Positions 26,726-34,567 of a stretch of 61,453 bases of DNA are shown here, piece after piece (within the stretch, counting starts at the first letter, position 1; each line of letters opens with the position of its first letter). The stretch is from Pseudomonadota bacterium (lineage in GTDB: Bacteria; Pseudomonadota; Gammaproteobacteria; Steroidobacterales; Steroidobacteraceae): positions 1 to 61,453 of the forward strand of contig JAEZFW010000005.1 in NCBI GenBank assembly GCA_023417315.1. The letters are read 5' to 3'. Both the position numbers and the translations under genes were made by a program. Below the pieces are notes generated by a model. The model had not been told where the DNA came from, ran no database searches, and saw only the letters and a list, made by a program, of their open reading frames with translations.

Positions 26726-26950
26726 TCACGCGTTCAGATCCGGGATCAGCTCGCTTTCCAGGCGTGCGATCTGATCTTTCAGCATGAGCTTGCGTTTCTT
26801 GAGGCGCCGCAATTGGACTTCGTTGACATATAAATCCATCTGCAAACGATGGATGACATCGTCCAGATCGCGATGCTCGATCCGAAGCTCCCGCAGGCGC
26901 TCGAGGCGCTGGAAAGTCTCCGTCTCTACCTTGTTTTCCGACTCACTCAT
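26726..26950 (-). CDS. DUF465 (YdcH-like) small coiled-coil protein
   Basis: A 74-residue, highly charged helical protein. The second half, LRRLKKRKLMLKDQIARLE, is the conserved DUF465 signature. Function is unknown; the family is small, cytosolic and widespread in proteobacteria. It lies 60 bases upstream of the MscS gene in the same direction and may share its transcript. Confidence 0.75.
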   Translation of the reverse strand: MSESENKVETETFQRLERLRELRIEHRDLDDVIHRLQMDLYVNEVQLRRLKKRKLMLKDQIARLESELIPDLNA

Positions 26951-27045
26951 GGAATGCGTACTTTACCGCAAGCCGCCTGACGAGTCGCACTCGATCGACG
27001 TTTTGCACGTCATCTGGGCGCGATCTGCGTTGGCTACGGTGCGCT

Positions 27046-27495
27046 TTAGGGCTCGTTCTCTTCCGAAGAGCCCGTCGGCTTCTGGGCTTCGATATCGCTG
27101 CCCCGCTGCTCGCGCCAGTGCGGAAGCTGTACGACCTGCCCGGGCTCCGTACGCGAGGCGTTTTGGCCAGTTCGCTCCTGCGGTCCCTCTTGCGCGTAGC
27201 CGACCGTTTCTACGCGACGTTCGCTGACCACGATGAAGCCTTGGCGACGCTCGATGCTGTTGGAGGTGTAGTCGAATACGTAGGTGCGGCGCAGAACCAA
27301 CCACCCGCTCGAGCCGCGACGCACGGTCACGCGCGCGAAGGCTACTGTGCCATCCAGAAATTGCAACCCGAGCCGTTCGCACGCATCCACCGCGGCAGCA
27401 TTCGCGATCTCGCGGGCGGCAAGGCTGTCCTGCCAAAACCACGCGATCGCTCCAGCGAGGCAGAGCAGAACGAGGGTTGTCCAGTCGAGGGTCAT
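27046..27495 (-). CDS. DUF3301 family membrane-anchored protein
   Basis: The 149-residue product has one N-terminal TM helix (LVLLCLAGAIAWFWQDSL). The DUF3301 core follows: ACERLGLQFLDGTVAF, then W-x-L-R-R-x-Y-x-F-D-Y, then G-x-I-x-V. A disordered polar tail ends the protein. Function is unknown. The ATG at 27495 is used in place of the in-frame TTG at 27501. It is divergent from the HAD phosphatase, with element I filling the gap. Confidence 0.75.
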   Translation of the reverse strand: MTLDWTTLVLLCLAGAIAWFWQDSLAAREIANAAAVDACERLGLQFLDGTVAFARVTVRRGSSGWLVLRRTYVFDYTSNSIERRQGFIVVSERRVETVGYAQEGPQERTGQNASRTEPGQVVQLPHWREQRGSDIEAQKPTGSSEENEP

Positions 27496-27510
27496 GGGCA
27501 AGAGGAAGTG

Positions 27511-27710
27511 TAGAAGCGGTTAGCGGTTAGATCAGAAGGGAGGCTCGCGGGCGGCCTCTGCGGTGGTTCGGTGGTCGCCGTATCTGCGGTGCGTTTAGTA
27601 TGGCACTACACTCAGGCGCGCTCGAACCAACTGACGACCACACGGAATGGGCACGAACGCATATTCTGCATCTAACCGCTAACCGCTAACCGCTAACCGC
27701 TAACCGCTTC
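27511..27710. repeat. Paired inverted element I (GCGGTTA unit), in a divergent gap
   Basis: The left arm, 27511-27537, has two GCGGTTA units and ends ATCAGAA. The right arm, 27664-27710, begins TTCTGC and has five TAACCGC units. The spacer is 126 bases. Copy number differs between arms (2 versus 5). Both flanking genes start here, so this member is not simply a 3'-end structure. Confidence 0.9.
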
Positions 27711-27714
27711 GAGA

Positions 27715-28392
27715 ATGACCTTCCCCAACTGGGCCACCATCGAAATCGTGCTGCTCGACATGGACGGCACGTTGCTCGACCTGAGATTCGACAATTTTTT
27801 TTGGCAGGAGCTCATCCCAGAGCGTTACGCGAGCCGTCACGGCATTTCTCTCGAGCGCGCGCACGAGGAGCTCACCCCACGCTTCGCAGCCAATCACGGC
27901 ACGCTCGATTGGTACTGCATCGATTATTGGTCGCGCGAGTTGTCGCTCGATGTCGCCGAGCTCAAGCGTGAAATGCGCGAGCATGTGCGCTTTCTGCCCG
28001 GCGCCGAAGCGTTTCTCGAATCGCTGCGCGCGGCGCGAGTGCGTACAGCGCTCGTGACGAATGCGCATCAGAACAGCCTGGCTGTGAAGGCCGCGCAAAC
28101 CGATCTCGTGCGCTATTTCGACGCTGTCGTGAGCTCGCATGAGCTCGGGTATCCAAAAGAGCATCAGACGTTCTGGACCCGACTGCAGGAGCGGCTGCAG
28201 TTCGAGCGCAAGCGTGCGTTGTTTATCGACGATAGCTTGGCTGTCTTGCGGGCAGCCCGCGACTTCGGGATCGGTCAGATCATCGCAGTCACGCATCCAG
28301 ATTCGACGCTGGAGCCGCGCATCGTCGAGGAGTTTGCGGCCGTGCGCGGCGTTCGCGAAGTGCTGAAACCGCCGCGTTACTCGGGCTCGTGA
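27715..28392 (+). CDS. yrfG: HAD-family phosphatase, YrfG-like (GMP/IMP nucleotidase)
   Basis: Cytosolic haloacid-dehalogenase phosphatase, probably acting on purine mononucleotides. The 225 residues contain motif I LLDMDGTLLDL (nucleophile Asp about residue 15), motif II VTNAH (about 118-122), the motif III Lys in YPKEH and motif IV FIDDSLAVL. Length and the DYWSREL region match YrfG. The ATG is five bases past the GCGGTTA-type repeat arm, without a good ribosome site. The 3' end overlaps the convergent rhlB 3' end by 16 bases. Confidence 0.85.
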   Translation: MTFPNWATIEIVLLDMDGTLLDLRFDNFFWQELIPERYASRHGISLERAHEELTPRFAANHGTLDWYCIDYWSRELSLDVAELKREMREHVRFLPGAEAFLESLRAARVRTALVTNAHQNSLAVKAAQTDLVRYFDAVVSSHELGYPKEHQTFWTRLQERLQFERKRALFIDDSLAVLRAARDFGIGQIIAVTHPDSTLEPRIVEEFAAVRGVREVLKPPRYSGS

Positions 28393-29852
28393 GGAGCAGC
28401 CTGCGAGGCGTGACTGGGTGCCTCGCCCTGGGAAGCGCCATTGCCGCGACGTCGTCTCCGACGTTTACGACGCGGATTTTGCTCACCTTCTACTGCCGCG
28501 GTTCCCGCCGGAGCTTCTGCCGCGGATGCGTTCTTTGCGGGGGCGGAAGGCGCGGCAGGTGCGCGGGCTCGTTCCGGTTTGTGCTTGTGCGACTGACGCG
28601 GGCCACCGCGACCAGTTGCGTGTTGTCGGCGATCGCGAAAACCGTGCCGCTCACGATGCGTGTGGCGAGGCGTTTCGATATCCGGCAAAGATTCGACCGG
28701 AACGGCGGCAACGGGTAATTTGCGCGCGATGTACGCTTCGATGTCAGGCAGCGACATGACATAGTTTTCACACCCGAAGCTGATCGCATCGCCTTCGGTG
28801 CCGGCTCGAGCCGTGCGGCCGATTCGATGCACGTAATCTTCGGGATCCTGTGGCAGGTCGTAATTGAACACGTGACTGACATCGGGGATGTGCAGCCCGC
28901 GCGAGGCGACATCGGTACCGATCAGGACCGCGAGCGTGCCCTCGTGGAAATCTCGCAGCATGCGCAGGCGCTTTCGTTGCGGCACGTCGCCTGAGATCGC
29001 TTCCGCATTGATGCCGTTGGCCCGCAGAAGCGTTTCAATCTCTTCCGCGGCTCGGCGCGTGTTCACGAACACCATGCTGCGACGCGGGTCCATTTGTTTC
29101 AACAACCCCACGAGTAGGCGCGGCTTTTCATCCATCGAAGGGTAGTAGACGACCTGCCGCACCCGATCGACGGTCATCTTGTCCGGCTCGATGCGCACGA
29201 GCGTCGGATCGTTCATGTGCTCGTATGCGAGCTCGAGCACGCGGTGCGAGAGCGTTGCGGAGAAGAGCATGTTGAGTCTGTGCTCTGGCGCAGGGAGCCT
29301 ACGCAAGATGTAGCGGATGTCCGCGATGAAACCGAGGTCGAACATGCGATCGGCTTCATCGAGCACGAGTACCTGCACCGAGCGCAGGTCGATGACCCGT
29401 TGCTTCACGAAATCGATGATGCGCCCCGGTGTCCCCATCAGAACATCGACGCCTTGTTCGAGATGGTGGCGCTGCTTGTCGTAGTCGACGCCTCCGAACG
29501 CGAGCCCGAGCGTGAGTCCCGTGTGGGAGCCGAGAACTTCGGCGTCTCGATGGATCTGAACCGCCAGCTCGCGCGTTGGGGCGATGATCAACGCGCGCGG
29601 AGCATTCAGGTTGCGCGAGGCCGGAGCCGGTTCGCGAATCAACCGCGCGTACATTGCGACGAGAAACGCTGCGGTTTTCCCCGTACCCGTCTGCGCCTGA
29701 CCCGCTACATCCAACCCTGCCAGCGCTTGCGGCAAGGTTTGTGCTTGGATCGGCGTGCACCGCTCGAAGTTGGCATCCGCCAAACCCTTCTGCAGGCTTT
29801 CAGGTAGATGCAGGCTCGAATAGGAAAGGTCGGTCAGATGAGAGTCGGACAT
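28377..29852 (-). CDS. rhlB: ATP-dependent RNA helicase RhlB
   Basis: DEAD-box helicase that unwinds RNA for the degradosome. The 491 residues show the Q motif (FERCTPIQAQTLP), AQTGTGKT, the DEAD box VLDEADRMFD, SAT and HRIGRTARAG. The N-terminus LSYSSLHLPESLQKGL is RhlB-like. After about residue 400 comes a long low-complexity tail rich in Arg, His, Pro, Ala and Glu (RRKRRRRRRGNG…), a probable RNA-binding and partner-binding region. The divergent pairing with trxA-rho is the same as in E. coli and supports the name. Confidence 0.9.
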   Translation of the reverse strand: MSDSHLTDLSYSSLHLPESLQKGLADANFERCTPIQAQTLPQALAGLDVAGQAQTGTGKTAAFLVAMYARLIREPAPASRNLNAPRALIIAPTRELAVQIHRDAEVLGSHTGLTLGLAFGGVDYDKQRHHLEQGVDVLMGTPGRIIDFVKQRVIDLRSVQVLVLDEADRMFDLGFIADIRYILRRLPAPEHRLNMLFSATLSHRVLELAYEHMNDPTLVRIEPDKMTVDRVRQVVYYPSMDEKPRLLVGLLKQMDPRRSMVFVNTRRAAEEIETLLRANGINAEAISGDVPQRKRLRMLRDFHEGTLAVLIGTDVASRGLHIPDVSHVFNYDLPQDPEDYVHRIGRTARAGTEGDAISFGCENYVMSLPDIEAYIARKLPVAAVPVESLPDIETPRHTHRERHGFRDRRQHATGRGGPRQSHKHKPERARAPAAPSAPAKNASAAEAPAGTAAVEGEQNPRRKRRRRRRGNGASQGEAPSHASQAAPHEPE

Positions 29853-30291
29853 TGAGTAAGTGGCGTTCAGGGTTATTGTGATGCGTGTGCAGGAAGCAGG
29901 TTGTAGAGGCTTGCAAATTGAAATGGGGCCGGTTCTAATAGCCTCAACAGAGCGGATTCATCCGCACCCGCCCCGACCGGACTACCGGCACCACGCTCCT
30001 CGTAAACAAGACCCCCGTCGGGGAATGTTTCGCACAACGATTGGTTTTCAGCGAGCACGCGCACCGCTCAATACAGATTTTCTCAGGGCATTCTCTACGG
30101 AGGCTTGAAGCGCCCGGCATTGTGCCCGACCGAGCACGTACAGTCACTCGGTCCTTTCCCCGCCCGGTTTTTTCGAACGAGTTCGAAGTCAATCCTCGTA
30201 CCGACCAACATCGACGACACGATTTCAGACCAACATAGATCGGCCACACAGCTAAGTAGCTTGGTCGAGCCATTTACGGAGGTAGTTTCTG
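29853..30291. promoter_or_regulatory. Long divergent rhlB / trxA-rho control region
   Basis: This gap of about 440 bases contains no credible protein. It has several small hairpins: GCGGAT/ATCCGC at about 29952 and GACCGAG/CTCGGTC at about 30128-30153. It ends in a strong ribosome site GGAGGT eight bases before the trxA GTG. No clear sigma-70 pair is visible for either gene. A long leader ahead of a rho operon is expected, because rho is attenuated autogenously in other bacteria. Confidence 0.4.
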
Positions 30292-30621
30292 GTGAGCAGC
30301 GACACGATTGTGCACGTGACGGACGCAAGCTTCGAAGATGACGTCCTCAAGTCACCCCGTCCAGTTCTGCTGGACTTCTGGGCCGAGTGGTGCGGTCCAT
30401 GCAAGGCAATCGCGCCGATGCTCAATGAGATTGCCGACGAGTACAAAGACAAGATCACGATCGCGAAACTCAACATCGACGAAAACACCAAGACTCCGCA
30501 TCGCTTCGGCGTACGCGGCATCCCGACCCTCATCCTCTTCAAGAACGGCCAGGTCGAAGGCCAGAAGGTCGGGGCTCTTAGAAAATCTGACCTGGCTGCA
30601 TTTCTGGATAGCAAACTGTGA
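30292..30621 (+). CDS. trxA: Thioredoxin 1
   Basis: General cytoplasmic disulfide reductase. The 109 residues have the redox site WCGPC (33-37), the conserved cis-Pro in GIPTL and a normal single-domain length. The start is a GTG at 30292 with GGAGGT ahead of it. The stop overlaps the rho start as GTGA (30618-30621), the trxA-rho order being ancestral in gammaproteobacteria. Confidence 0.95.
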   Translation: MSSDTIVHVTDASFEDDVLKSPRPVLLDFWAEWCGPCKAIAPMLNEIADEYKDKITIAKLNIDENTKTPHRFGVRGIPTLILFKNGQVEGQKVGALRKSDLAAFLDSKL

Positions 30622-32075
30622 GAGGCTACCTCGGTAATCAGGCCCGTAATCGTCCGGGCAAAGGCGGCGGTGGCGGCAATCGTCAACGCGGCAACGACGG
30701 TAATCGCGGCAATCACCGCCATCAACAACAACAACACGACGATCTGCCGGTCGATGATTTCGACGCAGACGACGTAGGGATCATCTCGCCATCGGAGCTC
30801 GCAGCATCGCGTCAGTCGATGAACCTGACGCAGCTCAAGCTGAAGCCGGTGCCCGAGCTCGTCGAGATCGCTCAGAAGATGGGTCTCGAGAACCTTGCGC
30901 GCTCGCGCAAGCAGGACATCATCTTCTCGATCCTGAAGGCGCATGCGCGTTCGGGCGAGGACATCTACGGCGACGGGGTGCTCGAGATCCTGCAGGACGG
31001 CTTCGGTTTCCTGCGCTCGGCCGACAGCTCGTACCTGGCGGGTCCGGATGACATTTACGTGAGTCCAAGTCAGATCCGGCGCTTCAATCTGCGCACGGGC
31101 GACTCGATCTCCGGTCTGATCCGGCCGCCGAAAGACGGCGAGCGCTATTTCGCGCTGCTGAAAGTCGGCGAGATCAACTTCGATTCGCCAGAAGGCGCGA
31201 AGCACAAGGTTCTTTTCGAGAACCTGACCCCGCTGCATCCGACGAAACGTCTGAAGCTCGAGCGCGGCAATGGCTCGAGCGAGGACTTGACTGCACGCAT
31301 CATCGATTTGGTCGCGCCGATCGGTAAAGGTCAACGCGGCCTCATCATCTCGCCGCCGAAGGCCGGTAAGACGATGCTGCTACAGAACATCGCAAGCTCG
31401 ATCACATCCAACCATCCTGAGGTGTATCTGATCGTGCTGCTCATCGACGAGCGGCCCGAAGAAGTGACCGAGATGGCGCGCACGGTGCGCGGCGAAGTGG
31501 TCTCCTCGACATTCGATGAGCCTGCAACACGCCACGTGCAAGTCGCCGAAATGGTGATCGAGAAGGCCAAACGCCTCGTCGAGCACAAACGCGACGTCGT
31601 GATTCTGCTCGACTCCATTACGCGTCTTGCTCGCGCCTACAACACCGTCGTTCCAAGCTCCGGCAAGGTGCTCACAGGTGGTGTGGATGCGAACGCGTTG
31701 CAGCGCCCGAAGCGCTTCTTCGGTGCGGCTCGAAACATCGAAGAGGGCGGCTCGCTCACGATACTCGCCACGGCGCTGATCGACACGGGCTCGCGCATGG
31801 ACGACGTGATTTATGAAGAGTTCAAGGGCACCGGTAACTCCGAAATCCACTTAGACCGTCGCGTCTCCGAAAAACGCGTGTTCCCAGCCGTAAACATCAA
31901 CCGCTCCGGCACCCGCCGCGAAGAGTTGATTACCTCGGCCGACGAGCTGCAGAAGATCTGGATCCTCCGCAAGCTCCTGCACCCCATGGACGAGCTCGCC
32001 GCAATCGAATTCCTCATCGATAAGATGAAGGATACGAAGACGAACCACGAGTTCTTCGATGGGATGAAGCGATAG
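30618..32075 (+). CDS. rho: Transcription termination factor Rho, with an N-terminal Gly/Asn/Arg/Gln-rich extension
   Basis: Hexameric RNA-dependent ATPase ending transcription. The core (from Met68, MNLTQLKLKP) aligns end to end with E. coli Rho. It shows the RNA-binding FGFLRSADSSYLAGPDDIYV, the P-loop PPKAGKTML, LLIDERPEEVTEM and RLARAYNTV. Ahead of it, in frame and without stops, are 67 residues of low-complexity sequence (GGGGGNRQRGN, HRHQQQQH, then an acidic DDFDADD). The GTG at 30618 overlaps the trxA stop. The ATG at 30819 (Met68) lacks a ribosome site, so I favour the long form. If the short form is used, the product is a standard 418-residue Rho. Confidence 0.92.
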   Translation: MRGYLGNQARNRPGKGGGGGNRQRGNDGNRGNHRHQQQQHDDLPVDDFDADDVGIISPSELAASRQSMNLTQLKLKPVPELVEIAQKMGLENLARSRKQDIIFSILKAHARSGEDIYGDGVLEILQDGFGFLRSADSSYLAGPDDIYVSPSQIRRFNLRTGDSISGLIRPPKDGERYFALLKVGEINFDSPEGAKHKVLFENLTPLHPTKRLKLERGNGSSEDLTARIIDLVAPIGKGQRGLIISPPKAGKTMLLQNIASSITSNHPEVYLIVLLIDERPEEVTEMARTVRGEVVSSTFDEPATRHVQVAEMVIEKAKRLVEHKRDVVILLDSITRLARAYNTVVPSSGKVLTGGVDANALQRPKRFFGAARNIEEGGSLTILATALIDTGSRMDDVIYEEFKGTGNSEIHLDRRVSEKRVFPAVNINRSGTRREELITSADELQKIWILRKLLHPMDELAAIEFLIDKMKDTKTNHEFFDGMKR

Positions 32076-32094
32076 CGACGATTCGTCGCTATCG
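32070..32094. terminator. Perfect 12-base hairpin at the rho stop codon
   Basis: CGATAGCGACGA (32070-32081) pairs with TCGTCGCTATCG (32083-32094), almost without a loop. The rho stop TAG is inside the stem. No T-run follows, so it may protect the 3' end or act as a Rho-dependent or processing signal rather than an intrinsic terminator. Confidence 0.5.
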
Positions 32095-32130
32095 TTGAAA
32101 GCTGCGGGGCGGCGACTCGCCGCGCGCAGC

Positions 32131-32395
32131 AGGAAGGCCTCTCGGCAGGAAAGCCGTACTATCGACGGCAAGAGAGCCTGCCGGCAAGCCAGAAGCGCGC
32201 CACGAACGCGCGTGTGACTCGTGGTCCCTTTCTCTGGTCTGCCGTTTGGCCCGCTTGACGTCGATAGTGCGTCCAGCCTGCCGACAGGCGTGCTTGCCGA
32301 CGCAGCTCGGCCGGCCATTCTCCTTCTGGCTTGCCGCTAGGCTCTCTTGACGTCGATAGTGCGTCTCTCCTGCCGGTAGGCCTTCCTGCCGACAA
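32131..32395. repeat. Three copies of a repeat of about 65 bases, one inverted
   Basis: Copy 1 (32131-32196, reverse), copy 2 (32237-32300, forward) and copy 3 (32325-32395, forward) share the core TTGACGTCGATAGTGCGTC, read CACTATCGACG in the reverse copy. Flanks are GGCTTGCCG…GGCTCTC and CCTGCCGGTAGGCCTTCCTG. Copies 1 and 3 match as an inverted repeat at roughly 85 percent by eye. No transposase is present; it may be a MITE-like or dispersed intergenic repeat. Confidence 0.7.
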
Positions 32396-32545
32396 GATCG
32401 GCTTTCGGTTTGGGGTGACGCTCGTCACACCTCCGCGGTGCCCTGACATCCTTGTCAGGCAATGCCTCAGGGATTGCGAAGCACATCTCGGACCCAGTCT
32501 AGTTCGCGACATTAACGTAACGGCTAGTCATTGCACGGGCTCGTT
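32396..32545. other. Hairpin-rich leader ahead of the EAL-CBS-GGDEF gene
   Basis: Between the triple repeat and the ATG at 32546 lie three small stem-loops: GTGACG/CGTCAC (about 32415-32428), CTGACA/TGTCAG (about 32443-32458) and GCAAT/ATTGC (about 32460-32478). No promoter boxes or protein frame are convincing. Confidence 0.35.
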
Positions 32546-34372
32546 ATGTCCGATTCGCGTCCAGATTCTCCTACGTTGCGCCTGCGCAGGCTGGATGCTG
32601 CGGCTCATGAGCTCATGGAGCTCGTGAGGGAACAGCGGATCTCGACGTTGTTTCAGCCCATCATCGATCCGCGCTCGCGTGGGATCTGCGGCTTCGAGGC
32701 GCTTACGCGCGGGCCGTCGGATAGCTGGCTGCATTCGCCGCAGAATCTGTTCGATGCCGCGCGCCGCGGCGGTGTGAAGTTCGAGCTCGATTTGCTGTGC
32801 ATTCAGAATGCGTTCAAGCGCTTCGTCGCCTCGCGAGTCGCAGGCAAACTGTTCGTCAACGTCTCGCCCGACACGATCTACGAAGAGCCTGATTTCGCCT
32901 CGAGATTTCTCGCGCTCGCGGAGTCGGCGGGCATGTCGCCCGATCGCTGTGTCATCGAGCTGACGGAAGAGAGCTTGTTGGACGATTACGCGCGTCTGCG
33001 TTCAGCCTCGCAGCGCCTGCGCGAAGCAGGCTGCGCGATCGCGATCGACGATCTAGGCGCGGGTTCTTCGGGCCTGCGAACGTGGTCGGAGCTCCGGCCC
33101 GACTACGTGAAGATCGATCGCTACTTCGTGAGCGGCATCGATGCCGATCCGACGAAGCTCGAGTTCGTGCGCTCGATCCTCGATATGGGGCGTGCGATGG
33201 GATGTCGCGTGATCGCAGAAGGCGTCGAAACCGAACGCGAATGCCGCGAGCTCGTCGAGCTTGGGCTCGATCGGCTTCAGGGCAACCTCTTCGGGCGACC
33301 CGGGGTCACTCCGACTGCAGCGCTGCAGCAGCTCGAGTCCCTCGAGCGCTCCTTCGTGTCGCAAGCAACGCTTTCGGTGGAGCATGTCGCGATCTATGTG
33401 CCGCCCGTATCCCCGGAGATGCGGGTGCAGGAGGTCGCGGACATGTTTCACGACAATCCGCAGCACTTGACGCTCGCAGTCGTTCGAGACGGTCGTCCTC
33501 TCGGCGTCGTCCGTCGCGAACAACTTCATGCGCTGCTCGCGAAGCCGCTTCATCCTGAAATCTACAACAAGAAGCCCATCACGGCGGTAATGGAAAGCCC
33601 GACATTGCTGATCGATGCACAATTGCGTCTCGAGCAGGCGAGCCGCCTTGTCACGCAGAAGGGGCGCCCGCGCATCACCGAGGAATTCGTGATCACGAAG
33701 GAGGGGCGCTATCTCGGCCTTGGGCAAACCATCGACTTGTTGCGTCTCATCACCGAGCAGCAACTGCAAGCAGCGAAACATTCAAATCCTTTGACGCTGC
33801 TGCCCGGCAACGGTGCGATTCGCGGTGCGATCGACAAGCTCATTGAAAATCGCAAACGCTTTGTCGTCGCGTACTTCGATCTGGACTCTTTCAAGCCCTA
33901 CAACGATGTATACGGGTTCGCGCAAGGCGATCAGGTGATTTTGCACCTTGCAGGGCTACTGAAATCGACGTTCTCGGCGCGCTTGGATTTCGTCGGACAC
34001 GTAGGCGGCGATGACTTCCTCGTCGTCATGCGCTCAGCCGATTGGCGCGAGCGTGTGGTTCGAGTGCTCGATCGATTCTCCGCGACCGTTCCGAACTTCT
34101 ACTCGCCCGATCATGCGAGCGCTGGACACATCCTGGCGGCGGACCGCGAGGGAGTGACGCGCAACTTCCCATTGCTCACGCTCTCGGTGGCGGCGCTGGA
34201 CTCGGAAACCTTCGGCGCGTCAAGCGCGGATGCCATCGCGCAGCTCCTTACGCACGTGAAGAAGATCGCGAAGCAACAGACAGGAAACAGCTTCGTCCTG
34301 CGCTCCGACGAGCGCGTGTTCAATCTACTCGCCGCTCGCCACGAACCGGTCACGCTCGAAAACGTCGGCTGA
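32546..34372 (+). CDS. EAL-CBS-GGDEF cyclic-di-GMP signalling protein
   Basis: A 608-residue soluble protein with three parts. Residues about 30-270 form an EAL phosphodiesterase domain with most catalytic marks (FEALTRGP, FVNVSPD, ELTEES, IDDLGAGSSGL, KIDRYF, AEGVET). Residues about 275-400 form a CBS-pair-like segment (VQEVADMFHDNPQHLTLAVV…ITAVMESP). Residues about 425-590 form a GGDEF domain whose signature is GGDDF, with no RxxD inhibitory site. The combination suggests a c-di-GMP phosphodiesterase tuned by nucleotide binding to the CBS or degenerate GGDEF part. The ATG at 32546 is used; the upstream TTG at 32531 is not. Confidence 0.85.
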   Translation: MSDSRPDSPTLRLRRLDAAAHELMELVREQRISTLFQPIIDPRSRGICGFEALTRGPSDSWLHSPQNLFDAARRGGVKFELDLLCIQNAFKRFVASRVAGKLFVNVSPDTIYEEPDFASRFLALAESAGMSPDRCVIELTEESLLDDYARLRSASQRLREAGCAIAIDDLGAGSSGLRTWSELRPDYVKIDRYFVSGIDADPTKLEFVRSILDMGRAMGCRVIAEGVETERECRELVELGLDRLQGNLFGRPGVTPTAALQQLESLERSFVSQATLSVEHVAIYVPPVSPEMRVQEVADMFHDNPQHLTLAVVRDGRPLGVVRREQLHALLAKPLHPEIYNKKPITAVMESPTLLIDAQLRLEQASRLVTQKGRPRITEEFVITKEGRYLGLGQTIDLLRLITEQQLQAAKHSNPLTLLPGNGAIRGAIDKLIENRKRFVVAYFDLDSFKPYNDVYGFAQGDQVILHLAGLLKSTFSARLDFVGHVGGDDFLVVMRSADWRERVVRVLDRFSATVPNFYSPDHASAGHILAADREGVTRNFPLLTLSVAALDSETFGASSADAIAQLLTHVKKIAKQQTGNSFVLRSDERVFNLLAARHEPVTLENVG

Positions 34373-34382
34373 CGGTCGCACC

Positions 34383-34415
34383 GATCACGTTGCCAACGTG
34401 ATCCGTCCCTTTTCT
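34383..34415 (+). terminator. Intrinsic terminator after the EAL-CBS-GGDEF gene
   Basis: GATCACGTT (34383-34391) pairs perfectly with AACGTGATC (34395-34403) around a 3-base loop, and CGTCCCTTTTCT follows. It starts 11 bases after the stop codon. Confidence 0.7.
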
Positions 34416-34428
34416 ATGGGAGGAGATG

Positions 34429-34547
34429 ACTCTCGCGGCGGCCGCGGCGAAAGACAGAGACAAGAAGCAAGAGGAAATCACGCTCTTCTAGGGCAACCCA
34501 TCAATCTATCTCTCATCCTTTCTCTTCGCGGGATCGCCGCGAGAGAT
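34429..34547. repeat. Imperfect inverted repeat between convergent genes
   Basis: CTCTCGCGGCG (34430-34440) and CGCCGCGAGAG (34535-34545) are exact complements about 95 bases apart. Purine-rich sequence (GCGAAAGACAGAGACAAG) faces pyrimidine-rich sequence (CTCATCCTTTCTCTTCGC) inside. It has the same purine-arm/pyrimidine-arm plan as the tandem-unit elements but without clear units. Confidence 0.45.
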
Positions 34548-34567
34548 ATCTCGACGTTTATGAATTG

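Noticed and set aside
29853..30291. Additional small protein gene in the rhlB-trxA gap
   Set aside because: Short frames here lack ribosome sites, plausible composition and any family likeness; a long regulatory leader is more likely.
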